Under the pieces are notes generated by a model. It searched no databases and was not told the origin of the DNA. It saw nothing but the letters and a program-made list of their open reading frames with translations. A stretch of 64,000 bases of DNA from Streptomyces huiliensis (GTDB taxonomy: Bacteria; Actinomycetota; Actinomycetes; Streptomycetales; Streptomycetaceae), in NCBI RefSeq assembly GCF_020037025.1, contig NZ_JAIQLH010000004.1, positions 62,001 through 126,000 on the forward strand, in the 5' to 3' direction. Both the position numbers and the translations under genes were made by a program. Positions 24,159 to 34,892 of this stretch are shown one piece after another (position 1 is the stretch's first letter; every line of letters begins with the position of its first letter).

Positions 24159-24223
24159 GCGGTGCGTCCGGTCGCATCCGGGGCACGAGCGCGAGGCGCC
24201 GTGCGCGGCCGGCGGTCCTCCCC

Positions 24224-24631
24224 TCAGAACATGGTGTTGTCATTCGCGACGGCCTCGGGAACGGCCTGGACGACGTCCCAGTGCTCGACGATCCGGCCGT
24301 CCTCGAAGCGGACGATGTCCATGACGGCGCTGCCACGGTCCTCCGGTGACGTCCGCATGTGGCTGTGCAGGACGACGAGGTCACCTTCGGCGACCACACG
24401 CTTGAACTCCATGCTCAGCTCGGGGAACTGCTTGCCGAAACGGGTGATGAAGGCGACGAACGCCTCCGCTCCGTCGGGGGCCCCGGGGTTGTGCTGGATG
24501 TAGACGGGCCCCAGGCAGCGGGCGGCCGCCTCGTCCGGGCGCTTGTCGTTGAAGGCCAGGGAGAAGAACTCCTGAGCGGTGCGCTTGTTGCGCTCGGTGG
24601 TGGAGCGGGCGTCTTGGGAGGCCATGGTCAT
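24224..24631 (-). CDS. SnoaL-like / NTF2-fold protein
   Basis: 135 residues with the cone-shaped NTF2 fold of SnoaL-like proteins: an N-terminal helix (AQEFFSLAFND), YIQHNPGAPDG, an FVAFITRFGKQFPELSMEF strand region, VVLHSHMRTS and the IVRFEDGRIVEHWDVVQAVP close. Members act as polyketide cyclases, isomerases or small-molecule binding proteins; this short form is often annotated nuclear transport factor 2. ATG 24631 has GAGAGA 5 bp upstream; ATG 24643 and ATG 24625 are alternatives. It lies downstream of an SDR gene on the same strand, 74 bp away across a G-rich tract, so the pair may be one oxidoreductase unit. Confidence 0.8.
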   Translation of the reverse strand: MTMASQDARSTTERNKRTAQEFFSLAFNDKRPDEAAARCLGPVYIQHNPGAPDGAEAFVAFITRFGKQFPELSMEFKRVVAEGDLVVLHSHMRTSPEDRGSAVMDIVRFEDGRIVEHWDVVQAVPEAVANDNTMF

Positions 24632-24705
24632 GGGGTCTCTCATTTCGAGGGAGGTTCCGAGGGGAGGGTGGGGAGGGGGGAGGGGGGAGCCCCCCGTGGT
24701 TGGCG

Positions 24706-25464
24706 TCACCAGGCCACGGTGTCCTCCGCCGACGTGCCGTCGCCGCCTCGGAAGGTGCCGGTGGGGCCGTCGGGGCCCAGGAGGGCCAGGGCCACCGGGA
24801 CGTCCGCTCCCTGTTCGGGGGTGCGGTTGCCGCGGTTCCGTGGGGAATCCCGGTTGAGGTCGGTGGCGACGAGGCCGGGGTTGGCCGCGTTGACGTGGAT
24901 GCCCGCGGTCCTGAGGTGGTTGGCGTAGAGAAGGGTGACCGCGTTGAGGGCCGCCTTGGACGCGCTGTACCCGATCAGGCCGGCCCCGCTGATGGGGTGG
25001 TCCGGATCGCTCAGCGCGGTCAGCGAACCGAGCGGGCTGGAGAGGTTCACGATCCGGCCCGACGGGGAGCGGCGGAGGAGAGGGATGCACGCCTGAATCA
25101 TGGTGATCGCGCCGAGGACGTTCACTTCGAAGACGCCTCGGACGTCGGCGGCGGTGACGTCGTCGACGGGGACGCCCCAAGCGCCCACGATTCCGGCGTT
25201 GTTGACGAGGACGTCCAGTCTTCCCCGCTCCTCCTCGATCCTGCGCGCCGCGTCCCGTGCCTGCTGCCCGTCGGTCACGTCGAGCGGGACGAAGCGGATG
25301 TCCACGTCCCCGTCGGACAGTTCGGCCGCGGTCCGCGCGCCGCGTTCCGGGTCGCGGGCGCCGAGGTACACGGTCATCCCCTCGGCTGCCAGCCGGCGGG
25401 CGATCTCGCGCCCGATCCCCTTGTTCGCACCGGTCACCAGTGCGACTTCGCCACGGTGCTGCAT
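24706..25464 (-). CDS. Short-chain dehydrogenase/reductase
   Basis: 252-residue classical SDR. The cofactor loop TGANKGIGRE (about 11-20) favours NADP(H). NNAG is at about 91-94, and the catalytic Ser in VNLSSPLG is followed by the YSASK pair (Tyr and Lys at about 161-165). Carbonyl reduction similar to plant and fungal carbonyl reductases is likely, but the substrate is unknown. It is divergent from a LysR regulator with a 101-bp shared region bearing an inverted repeat, the usual arrangement when LysR controls the neighbouring enzyme. The SnoaL-like gene follows. Confidence 0.92.
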   Translation of the reverse strand: MQHRGEVALVTGANKGIGREIARRLAAEGMTVYLGARDPERGARTAAELSDGDVDIRFVPLDVTDGQQARDAARRIEEERGRLDVLVNNAGIVGAWGVPVDDVTAADVRGVFEVNVLGAITMIQACIPLLRRSPSGRIVNLSSPLGSLTALSDPDHPISGAGLIGYSASKAALNAVTLLYANHLRTAGIHVNAANPGLVATDLNRDSPRNRGNRTPEQGADVPVALALLGPDGPTGTFRGGDGTSAEDTVAW

Positions 25465-25552
25465 CAGCGTCCTCCTTGTCCGTACTGCGGTCGACGCGTC
25501 AACTTCAGCATCGGGCAGGCCGGTTGGGGAAAGACCGGTTCGGACTGGTGCT

Positions 25553-25567
25553 ATACCCTGCGGGTAT
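25553..25567. promoter_or_regulatory. LysR-type inverted repeat overlapping the regulator start codon
   Basis: Perfect 6-3-6 palindrome ATACCC-TGC-GGGTAT containing the LysR T-N11-A pattern (T25554, A25566). It overlaps the ATG of the regulator gene and faces the divergent SDR gene, so it may serve autorepression and SDR activation. Confidence 0.6.
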
Positions 25568-26450
25568 GGTCGACATCGAGGTGCGGGAGCTGCGGTACTT
25601 CCAGGCGGTGGCCGAGGAGCTCAATGTCTCGCGCGCGGCGCAGCGCCTCGGGATGTCACAGCCCCCGCTCTCCCGTGCCATCGCGCAACTCGAACGACGC
25701 CTGGGCGTACGGCTCTTCGAGCGCGCCCACCGAAGGCTGGAGCTGACACCCGCGGGCGCCGCTCTGGCGGAGGAGGCGGCCCGCGCGCTCGACGCGGTGT
25801 CGGCGGCCGTCCGCCGGGCGCGCCGGGCCGGCTCGGTGTTGCCGTCGCTGGTCCTCACCGCCAAGGCCGGCGTGGCGACGGACCTGCTGCGCCGAGTGGT
25901 CACCGCGTTTGGCGCCCTGCCCGGCGCCCCGGACGTCCGGATCACCGTCAGCGGCTTCGGCGAGCAGGCGGCGATGATCCGGGACGGACGTGCGGACGTG
26001 GCCCTCCTCGGCACCCCCTTCGACCGGCACGGGGTCGAGTACGAGCCGTTGTTCTCGGAACCGCGGGTGGCCGCGCTCCCCGCGGGCCACCCACTGGCCG
26101 GGCGCACCGCACTTCGCTGTGCCGACCTCGAAGGCATGCCCATGCCGCACTGCCCGGGGCTGAGCGGCCCGGAACGGGCCTACTGGTCGGAGCCGGGCGT
26201 CCCCGGTCCGGTCATCCACGACAGCTCACAGCTCATGGAGGCCGTGGCCCTGGGCCAGGCGGTGGCCCTGATCCCGCTGTCCCTCGCGGAAGGCACGCCC
26301 CGGAGTGACGTGGTGTACCGCCCGGTCCCCGACGCGAGGTCCTACGAGACGGTGGTCGCCTGGCGCGAAGGGATCAACGAGGGGTGGGTGGGGCGGCTGG
26401 TACGGACGGTGGTGGAGCTTGCGGGGCAGGAGGTGGGGCGGGCCGCGTAG
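25566..26450 (+). CDS. LysR-family transcriptional regulator
   Basis: 294 residues. The winged helix at about 5-65 (ELRYFQAVAEELNVSRAAQRL, SQPPLSRAIAQLERRLGVRLF) is followed by a linker helix and a periplasmic-binding-like effector domain from about 95 (VLTAKAGVATDLL ... GTPFDRHG ... HDSSQLMEAVALGQAVALIP). It probably controls the divergent SDR gene in response to a small molecule. ATG 25566 has no strong ribosome site and lies inside a palindrome, so initiation itself may be regulated. The final residues are a helical tail usual for the family. Confidence 0.92.
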   Translation: MVDIEVRELRYFQAVAEELNVSRAAQRLGMSQPPLSRAIAQLERRLGVRLFERAHRRLELTPAGAALAEEAARALDAVSAAVRRARRAGSVLPSLVLTAKAGVATDLLRRVVTAFGALPGAPDVRITVSGFGEQAAMIRDGRADVALLGTPFDRHGVEYEPLFSEPRVAALPAGHPLAGRTALRCADLEGMPMPHCPGLSGPERAYWSEPGVPGPVIHDSSQLMEAVALGQAVALIPLSLAEGTPRSDVVYRPVPDARSYETVVAWREGINEGWVGRLVRTVVELAGQEVGRAA

Positions 26451-26513
26451 GGCGCGTCCGGATAGGGCGCGTCCGGTCGAGAGGCCCGGAGCGCCGGGCC
26501 CAGCGCGGTCCCG

Positions 26514-26987
26514 CTAGGACATCGCCGCGTCGTCCGGGGTGAGGTCGCGGGCGAGGACGATCTCGCCGTCCTCCAGTTCGCCCGTCTCGCCGAAGCCCGC
26601 CGTGCGGTAGAGGCGGAAGGCGACGTGGTTGCCGGGGACGACGCTCAGCCGGACCCGGGTGTAGCCGGCGGCGCGAGCGCGGTCGAGGACGGCGGTGAGG
26701 CCGGCGTGACCGAGCCGACGGCCCTGGAAGCGGTGGTCGATCATGTAGCGGCAGAGCGAGACGGTCCCCGGAACGTCGGCCGCCGGTTTCAGTAGGGCGA
26801 AGCCGACCAGCTCGGCCCCCTCTCGGAGGGCGAGCGGCTCCGCCGCCGGACAGGCCCAGGCGTCCGCCAGCGAGCGGACGTTCGGGGCGACGTAGTCGCG
26901 CTGGCCGGGCAGGACGTCGAGAGCCATCACCGCCTCATAGGTGTCGGCGGTGACGGGCTCGCAGTGCACGGGAACCATGCGGGGCAT
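26514..26987 (-). CDS. GNAT-family N-acetyltransferase
   Basis: 157 residues with the GNAT fold. Beta4 runs through SLCRYMIDHRFQGRRLG, and acetyl-CoA motif A is Q/R-x-x-G-x-G/A-like (QGRRLGHAG at about 93-101). The YTRVRLSVVPGNHVAFRLY segment with FRLYRTAGF resembles motif B of RimI- and spermidine-type acetyltransferases. The substrate is not evident. ATG 26987 or 26978 could start. The gene stands alone between the LysR gene (convergent) and a PPOX gene on the same strand 502 bp or less away. No resistance-gene context is seen. Confidence 0.88.
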   Translation of the reverse strand: MPRMVPVHCEPVTADTYEAVMALDVLPGQRDYVAPNVRSLADAWACPAAEPLALREGAELVGFALLKPAADVPGTVSLCRYMIDHRFQGRRLGHAGLTAVLDRARAAGYTRVRLSVVPGNHVAFRLYRTAGFGETGELEDGEIVLARDLTPDDAAMS

Positions 26988-27068
26988 CCTAAATCGCGGG
27001 CCGGCGGGGCGGGGCGGCGATCCCGGACGTACGTCAACCCCTGTGCAAAGCCGGGGAGTTGGAGTGCG

Positions 27069-27485
27069 TCAGGAGATCCGCTGGGAGCCCATCGCCCGTG
27101 TGACCGCGATCTCGATCAGGACGCGGTCGGGGTTGGGCTCGGGGGTCCGCTCGTAGCGTTCCGCGTAGCGCGCGACCGCGTCGGCGACCGCCTCCGGCTC
27201 CGTGCGGACGACGGCCGTGCCCTCCAGGGTGGCCCACAGTCCACCCGGCGCGACCTGGCAGAGCGCGACCCGCAGGCCGTCCGGACCGGCCGCCAGGACG
27301 TTGGACACCTTGGCGCTCTGCTTGCGGGTGATCACCCGGGCTATGGATGTCTCCGGGTCGAACGTGGCACCCACCGGCACGACGTGCGGGCTGCCGTCCC
27401 GGCGAAGGGTGGTGAGGGTCGGGAAGTGGCGCTCACGCCAGAACGCGACGTAGGCGTCCGGCAGGTTGCGGAGGTCGTGGGCCAT
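27069..27485 (-). CDS. PPOX-class (split-barrel) F420/FMN-dependent oxidoreductase
   Basis: 138 residues of the pyridoxamine-5'-phosphate-oxidase-like split barrel. The start is ATG 27485; the frame is open further upstream but without family-like sequence. Visible features are LTTLRRDGSPHVVPVGATFD (cofactor phosphate region, about 25-44), ARVITRKQSAKVSNV and a strand WATLEGTAVVRTEPEAV. Actinobacterial members often use F420 to reduce biliverdin, quinones or unknown compounds; FMN is the alternative. The gene is preceded 25 bp upstream on the same strand by a Uma2 gene, so they may be co-transcribed, though the functions seem unrelated. Confidence 0.82.
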   Translation of the reverse strand: MAHDLRNLPDAYVAFWRERHFPTLTTLRRDGSPHVVPVGATFDPETSIARVITRKQSAKVSNVLAAGPDGLRVALCQVAPGGLWATLEGTAVVRTEPEAVADAVARYAERYERTPEPNPDRVLIEIAVTRAMGSQRIS

Positions 27486-27510
27486 GGCCGCCAGGGTAGT
27501 GGGCCGGGGG

Positions 27511-28095
27511 TCAGAGGAAGTCGGTGGTGTCGAGATCGAAGTCGAAGGGCGGGGGCAAGGGGAGGGGCTTGCCGAAGGGAACGCTGTGCACCTCCGCGTA
27601 GTCATCCCTCGCAGGCTCGGCGAAGAGGGTCACCGTGCTCTCGTCGCGGTCCACGAGGAGGTAGAGGGGGATGCCGGCACGGGCGTAGCAGTGGCGCTTG
27701 GCGATGCGGTCGCGTTCCGGTTTGCTGCTGGTCACCTCGGCGACCAAGGCGACGCCGTCCGGGGGCATCCAGGTCGGCGCGCCACGGAAGAGGCGTCGTT
27801 CCCGCGGGGCGAAGGTGGCGTCGGGGATGGCGTAGTTCTTCGGGCACGCCCCACCCCGGGGCATCTTCAGTCCCTTGTTGCCCGAGTACTGCATGCGGAC
27901 CTTCGAATGGTCGTACATCTGGGCGACGATCAGCTCGATGGCGTCCTCGTGATCGCCGTCCGGCGCCGGTGACACGATGATCTCCCCCTCGATGAGCTGC
28001 GCCCGGAACCCCTCAGGAGTCTCCAGGGACAGGAAGTAGTCCAGGAGGGTCTCTTCCGACGTCATAAGCCTTGGCTCTTGTGCCATGGCCGTCAT
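27511..28095 (-). CDS. Uma2-family putative endonuclease (DUF820), second copy
   Basis: 194 residues from ATG 28095, which has GGGGAGGT 6 bp upstream. The Uma2 core is present: FRAQLIEGEIIVSPAPDGDH, KNYAIPDATFAPRE (about 108-121), the catalytic-like GVALVAEVTSSKPERDR (about 136-152) and AGIPLYLLVDRDESTVTLF. It differs clearly from the copy at 15521, so this is paralogy rather than a recent duplication. The gene is divergent from clpB across 210 bp containing a HAIR operator, so HspR could affect both directions. Function of the family is unsettled. Confidence 0.85.
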   Translation of the reverse strand: MTAMAQEPRLMTSEETLLDYFLSLETPEGFRAQLIEGEIIVSPAPDGDHEDAIELIVAQMYDHSKVRMQYSGNKGLKMPRGGACPKNYAIPDATFAPRERRLFRGAPTWMPPDGVALVAEVTSSKPERDRIAKRHCYARAGIPLYLLVDRDESTVTLFAEPARDDYAEVHSVPFGKPLPLPPPFDFDLDTTDFL

Positions 28096-28209
28096 GCTGC
28101 ACCTCCCCGTGGTCGAACGCCAGCATCGCGCCCCGCCCCCGGTGGCGAGGCGTTCGTCGTACCGGTTCACTCGCAAGGGGGAGCGCCCAGGCGGGCTACC
28201 GGGGCGCGG

Positions 28210-28230
28210 GTTGAGTGGAATAGACTCAAC
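28210..28230 (+). promoter_or_regulatory. HAIR operator (HspR site) upstream of clpB
   Basis: GTTGAGT-N7-ACTCAAC, a perfect 7-bp inverted repeat matching the HspR consensus at six bases per arm. It sits 76-96 bp before the clpB start and about 5.2 kb from hspR. Promoter elements probably overlap (TTGAGT as -35). Confidence 0.9.
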
Positions 28231-28305
28231 TTATTGCACGTTGTGTGAAGCAGGACCCGAGCAGGACCCAAGAGCGAAAGCGAACCCGAGGAGGAGCTCC
28301 CCGTC

Positions 28306-30927
<2,622 letters not shown>

Positions 30928-30937
30928 CGGGTCGAAG

Positions 30938-30966
30938 CCGGGCCGTTCAAGCGTCGAACGGCCCGG
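30938..30966 (+). terminator. Hairpin downstream of clpB
   Basis: Perfect 11-bp arms (CCGGGCCGTTC and complement) with a 7-base loop begin 11 bp after the clpB stop. Confidence 0.75.
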
Positions 30967-31073
30967 ACCGCACCTCCCGGCGCGTGGTCGGTGAGCGACG
31001 CATGCGCCAGGGGTTGCGGGGCAGGGGCTGGTGTGGGGGAGGATGGCCGCAACCGTACGAAGGGAAATCCACG

Positions 31074-31622
31074 GTGAGCATCGACCCGTCCTCGATTCCG
31101 AACTTCGGGGGCCAGCCCGAGCCGCAGCCCGAAGAGACGGGCCCGGCCGGTCCCGTCATCCCCGACCAGGACCTGGTCAAGCAGCTCCTCGAGCAGATGG
31201 AGCTGAAGTACCTCGTGGACGACGAGGGTGACCTCGCGGCTCCGTGGGAGCAGTTCCGTACGTACTTCATGTTCCGCGGCGAGGAGGAGCAGCAGGTCTT
31301 CTCGGTCCGGACGTTCTACGACCGGCCGCACGGCATCGACGACAAGGGCAAGCTGCTCGAGGTCATCGACGACTGGAACCGCCGCACCCTGTGGCCGAAG
31401 GTCTACACGCACACCAACGACGACGGCACGGTCCGCCTCATCGGCGAGGCCCAGATGCTGATCGGCGTCGGGGTGTCGCTGGAGCACTTCGTGTCCAGCA
31501 CGGTCAGCTGGGTCCGCGCCTCGGTCGAGTTCGACCGCTGGCTGGTGGAGCAGCTGGGCCTGGAGGAGGACCTGGAGTCCGGCGACGGCGACGGCGACGA
31601 CAAGCCCGACGCCGAGGCCTGA
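31074..31622 (+). CDS. YbjN-domain (type III secretion chaperone-like fold) protein
   Basis: 182 residues. A Pro-rich N-terminus (about 1-32) leads to a YbjN-like alpha/beta domain: LVKQLLEQMELKYLVDDEGD, TYFMFRGEEEQQVFSVRTFY, LLEVIDDWNRRTLWPKVYTH and the strand RLIGEAQMLIGVGVSLE. The tail is acidic (GDGDGDDKPDAEA). The fold is shared with secretion chaperones, but the family role in actinomycetes is unknown. GTG 31074 has AAGGGA 9 bp upstream. Streptomycete genomes often carry paired YbjN genes near glycosyltransferases; only one is present here, before a convergent mannosyltransferase-like gene. Confidence 0.83.
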   Translation: MSIDPSSIPNFGGQPEPQPEETGPAGPVIPDQDLVKQLLEQMELKYLVDDEGDLAAPWEQFRTYFMFRGEEEQQVFSVRTFYDRPHGIDDKGKLLEVIDDWNRRTLWPKVYTHTNDDGTVRLIGEAQMLIGVGVSLEHFVSSTVSWVRASVEFDRWLVEQLGLEEDLESGDGDGDDKPDAEA

Positions 31623-31647
31623 TCCCGGGGATCCCCCGGGCACGCCC

Positions 31648-32856
31648 TCACATGGGCAGGCGGGCCGCCGTCACCAGGTAGGTCCCGTACACGAACGAGA
31701 GCCCGGCCAGCGCGCCGACCGTCACCACGACGGTGCGCGACCGGGCTCTCGTCATGCCCAGCGCCAGCGGGATCAGCAGCGGGAACGCGGGCAGCAGGAA
31801 GCGCGGCTTGGACGCGAAGTAGCTGGAGCCGCCGAGGGCGATCACGCACAGCACGAGGGTGTAGGCCAGCAGCGGTGCCGGCGGCCGCTCCGCCACCAGG
31901 AAGGCCAGCGCGACCAGCGCGACGACCAGCACGGCCAGGGAGCCGTAGTACGCCATCACGTCGCGCCCGGTGAACAGGTGCCGGACGAACCGGAACGCGT
32001 CGGCGCCGAAGTCGAACCGGGACCCCCACCGCCGCTGCACGGTGAAGTAGCCCAGCGGCCCGAAGCCCGAGCGGTACCCGGCCCACAGCACGTACCCGGC
32101 CCAGCCCAGCGGGGCGAGCGCCAGCCCGGTCCACAGCCGCCAGTCGGCGCGGGAGCGCGGTTCCCGGCGCAGGACGGCCAGCGCGGCGACGGCGATGGCG
32201 GCGGCGACGGCGATGGCGTTCGGCCGGGACAGCCCGGCGACCAGCGCGAGAGCCCCCGCCCAGACGTGCCGGCGGGTTACGGCGGCGTACAGCGCCCACG
32301 CGGCGAGGGCGGTCATCAGGGACTCGGTGTAGCCCATCGTCTGCACGATGGAGTGCGGCAGCAGCCCCCAGAGGAGCACCAGCCAGGTGGCCGCCCGGCG
32401 CCCGTACAGCCGCTCGCCGACGGCGTAGAGGCCCCAGGCCGCGCAGGCCGCGGCGGTCCACGAGACGACGAGCTGCGCGGAGACGATCGAGAACGGGGTC
32501 AGCAGGGTCACCCCGTGCACCAGGCCGGGGAAGAGCGGGAAGAACGCGTAGTCGCTGTAGACGACCGAGTGGCTGGTGGGGGACGGGAGGGTGAGCCCGT
32601 AGCCGTCCTCGGCGATGGTGGCGTACCAGATCGCGTCCCAGGAGTGGCCGAGCAGGGTGCGCGGGTGGCGGCCGGTCGACCAGGCCCAGGCGGCCATCGT
32701 GGCCACGCCGGCCAGCCGGGCCGCGGCGTAGAGCGTGAGCGCGGGCAGGGCGCGGCGCAGCGCCTCGCGCACCCGTTCCCCGCGCCGGGCCAGGCCGCCG
32801 GCGGGGTCGCGGCGCGGCTCCGGGGCATGGACGGGCACGGCGGTGTCGGCGGACAC
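31648..32856 (-). CDS. PIG-V-like membrane mannosyltransferase (GT-C fold)
   Basis: 402 residues with about nine to ten membrane helices. The large first extracytoplasmic loop has the GT-C pattern: WDAIWYATIAEDGYG, then YSDYAFFPLFPG, matching PIG-V/GPI mannosyltransferase-2-like proteins. A polyprenyl-phosphate-mannose donor and transfer to a surface glycolipid or protein are expected for the family, but the acceptor is unknown. GTG 32856 is preceded at only 3-4 bp by AGGAGGT; GTG 32874 is the other option. The gene points left, convergent with the YbjN gene, and divergent from an aminotransferase over a 330-bp gap. Confidence 0.82.
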   Translation of the reverse strand: MSADTAVPVHAPEPRRDPAGGLARRGERVREALRRALPALTLYAAARLAGVATMAAWAWSTGRHPRTLLGHSWDAIWYATIAEDGYGLTLPSPTSHSVVYSDYAFFPLFPGLVHGVTLLTPFSIVSAQLVVSWTAAACAAWGLYAVGERLYGRRAATWLVLLWGLLPHSIVQTMGYTESLMTALAAWALYAAVTRRHVWAGALALVAGLSRPNAIAVAAAIAVAALAVLRREPRSRADWRLWTGLALAPLGWAGYVLWAGYRSGFGPLGYFTVQRRWGSRFDFGADAFRFVRHLFTGRDVMAYYGSLAVLVVALVALAFLVAERPPAPLLAYTLVLCVIALGGSSYFASKPRFLLPAFPLLIPLALGMTRARSRTVVVTVGALAGLSFVYGTYLVTAARLPM

Positions 32857-33186
32857 GGGACCTCCTCGGGGCACCTCCCGGGCCTGCCGGGGACGGGTGC
32901 GGCCGGGCCCCGCGGGGACGGGCCGGGCGGCGGGACCGGTCGGGGGGCCGGGGACGGCGCCGGTACGGACGGTGCTTGGACGTGCGGCATACCGACCATG
33001 CGTCGGGGGCTTCGCGCGCGCGGTGCGTCACGCCCGTACGGGGCGCGGCTTCCACCCGGCTGGCGCACCGGGACGGCGATGCCGGAGCGCCCGGCCGCGG
33101 CGCGCGGTACCCGGGCACGGATGGTAGCGCCCGCCTAGGGTGGTCCGCGTCACGGACAGTCCGGAGGACGACCGGGAGGGGCGCGG
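32857..33186. other. 330-bp divergent intergenic region
   Basis: Very GC-rich gap between divergent mannosyltransferase and aminotransferase genes. It must hold both promoters, but I see no convincing -10/-35 boxes, operators or ORFs. A ribosome site GGGAGG lies at its right end. Confidence 0.6.
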
Positions 33187-34401
33187 ATGAGCGCGGAAAA
33201 GGGCCGGAACGGGACGCGGGAGCCGGCGGCGGCGCGGCTCGCGGGGCTGGGTACGTCGGTGTTCACGGAGATGACCGAGCTGGCCCGGAGCACCGGGGCG
33301 GTGAACCTGGGGCAGGGCGTGCCGGAGCTGGGCAGTCCGCGGGCGCTGCTGGAGGACGTCGCGGCGGCGGTGCTGGCCGGGGCCAACCAGTACCCGCCGG
33401 CGCACGGGACACCCGCGCTGCGCGAGGCGGTCGCCGCCCACCAGCGCCGGAGGTACGGGCTGGAGTACGACCCCGGGGACGAGGTGCTGGTCACCACGGG
33501 CGCGACCGAGGCGCTCGCCGGGGCGCTGCTGGGGCTCTGCGACCCGGGGGACGAGGTGCTGGCCTTCGACCCCTGCTACGACGCCTACGCGGCGGTGGCC
33601 CGGTTCGCGGGTGCGAAGCTCGTGCCCGTGCCGCTGGTCACGGAAGGGGACGCCTTCGTCCTGGACGCGGAGGCGCTGTGGGCCGCCGTCACGCCGCGGA
33701 CCCGGGTGCTGGTGCTGAACACGCCGCACAATCCGACGGGCAAGGTGTTCACGGCGGCGGAGCTGGCGGCCGTCGCCGAGGTGGTCCGGGAGTACGGGCT
33801 GACGGTGGTGACGGACGAGGTGTACGAGCATCTGGTGTTCGGTGAGGGGGACGGCGGGCCCGTCCACCGGCCGATCGCCGCGCTGCCGGGCATGCGGGAG
33901 CGGACGCTGACCGTCTCGTCGGCCGGCAAGACGTTCGGGGTGACCGGCTGGAAGGTCGGCTGGGTCTGCGGTCCCGCGCCGCTGGTGGCCGCCGTGGCGG
34001 GAGTGAAGCAGTTCCTCACGTACACCTCGGGCGCGCCCTTCCAGGACGCGCTGGCCCGGGCACTGGGGGGCGTGGAGGAGTGGGCGGCGGAGCTGCGGCG
34101 GACGCTGGGGCGCAACCGCGATCTGCTGAGCGAGGGACTGATGCGCGCCGGGTTGCGCCCGTACCGGGCGGACGCCGGGTATTTCGTCCAGGCGGACATC
34201 CGCGCGTGGGGGCATGAGGACGGCGTGCGTTTCTGCCGTGAACTCCCTTTGCGCGCCGGGGTGGTGGCCATTCCGACATCCGCCTTCTTTGTGCGCCCGG
34301 GCGCCCCGTCCCATCTGGTGCGATTCTCGTTCTGCAAGCGCGAGGAGGCGGTTCTCGACGCCGTGCGGCGGCTGGAAGAGGCGGCGGCGGGCCCGCGCTG
34401 A
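33187..34401 (+). CDS. Class I/II PLP-dependent aminotransferase
   Basis: 404 residues of the aspartate-aminotransferase fold, closest in motifs to the kynurenine/methionine aminotransferase (YbdL) and DapC-like branch. The PLP-binding lysine is K248 in SSAGKTFGVTGWKVGW. NTPHNPTGK (178-186) and VTDEVYEHL (208-216) hold the pyridine ring, and NLGQGVPELGSP is the N-terminal substrate gate. Amino-acid specificity cannot be fixed by eye: methionine/kynurenine transamination and succinyldiaminopimelate transamination are both possible. The kynurenine operon lies 10 kb away. ATG 33187 follows GGGAGG at 6-7 bp. Confidence 0.88.
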   Translation: MSAEKGRNGTREPAAARLAGLGTSVFTEMTELARSTGAVNLGQGVPELGSPRALLEDVAAAVLAGANQYPPAHGTPALREAVAAHQRRRYGLEYDPGDEVLVTTGATEALAGALLGLCDPGDEVLAFDPCYDAYAAVARFAGAKLVPVPLVTEGDAFVLDAEALWAAVTPRTRVLVLNTPHNPTGKVFTAAELAAVAEVVREYGLTVVTDEVYEHLVFGEGDGGPVHRPIAALPGMRERTLTVSSAGKTFGVTGWKVGWVCGPAPLVAAVAGVKQFLTYTSGAPFQDALARALGGVEEWAAELRRTLGRNRDLLSEGLMRAGLRPYRADAGYFVQADIRAWGHEDGVRFCRELPLRAGVVAIPTSAFFVRPGAPSHLVRFSFCKREEAVLDAVRRLEEAAAGPR

Positions 34402-34892
34402 CCCCGGAGCGCCCGTCTCGGAGCGCCACGTGCAGCGCGCTGACGAGCGCCGATGCGCGCCCGGCGGGCGCCGGGGCGCCCCCGCCCCGCCCCGGGGTCC
34501 CGCGCGAAAACCGGCGTCGATCCGCCGTTAAACGCGCCGGGAAACCCGCGGCAAAGGCCGTTTGATCTGGGGATTTGCAAGTGGCCCATGCTTGACCGCA
34601 TATGCGCCCGGCGGTGACAACTGCCGCCGGGCGTTGTTTCGTTGAACATGTGAGCTGTCCGGCCCACGCGTGGATGGAAAATCGACGATGATGGGTAAAA
34701 ATGCTGTGGGCGCCCTTGGCTTCATGATTTCCTCTCGATCAGAGCCACGTTCAGAGAAAACTCCTGGGATTCTCGGAATCGCCTCCGCCGGATCCGGGAG
34801 CCTCCAAAGTGGGCATGAGCCGGCGCCTCGAAGACCTGGTCCTCCTCGGGTGGGCCGGCCATCCCCCCACTGTTCGCTCGCGGAGCCGACCC
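34402..34892. other. 491-bp intergenic region, locally AT-rich, with orphan terminator
   Basis: Much less GC-rich than the rest (notably 34510-34780). It holds a promoter-like pair TTGCAA (34575) and CATATG (34599) with an 18-bp spacer, directly followed by the terminator at 34605, and a leftward 65-residue ORF (34528-34725) with AGAGGAAATC before its ATG. No protein family is recognisable. A small RNA or a remnant of transferred DNA is possible. Confidence 0.5.
34605..34643 (+). terminator. Rho-independent terminator with U-tract
   Basis: CGCCCGGCGG (34605-34614) pairs with its complement (34624-34633), followed by TTGTTTCGTT. It lies 200 bp beyond the aminotransferase stop, so it may instead end a short non-coding transcript. 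Confidence 0.7.

Noticed and set aside
34528-34725. 65-residue leftward ORF with a good ribosome site
   Set aside because: Not listed as a gene because its product matches nothing I know and it overlaps a strong terminator. Kept only as part of the intergenic-region finding.
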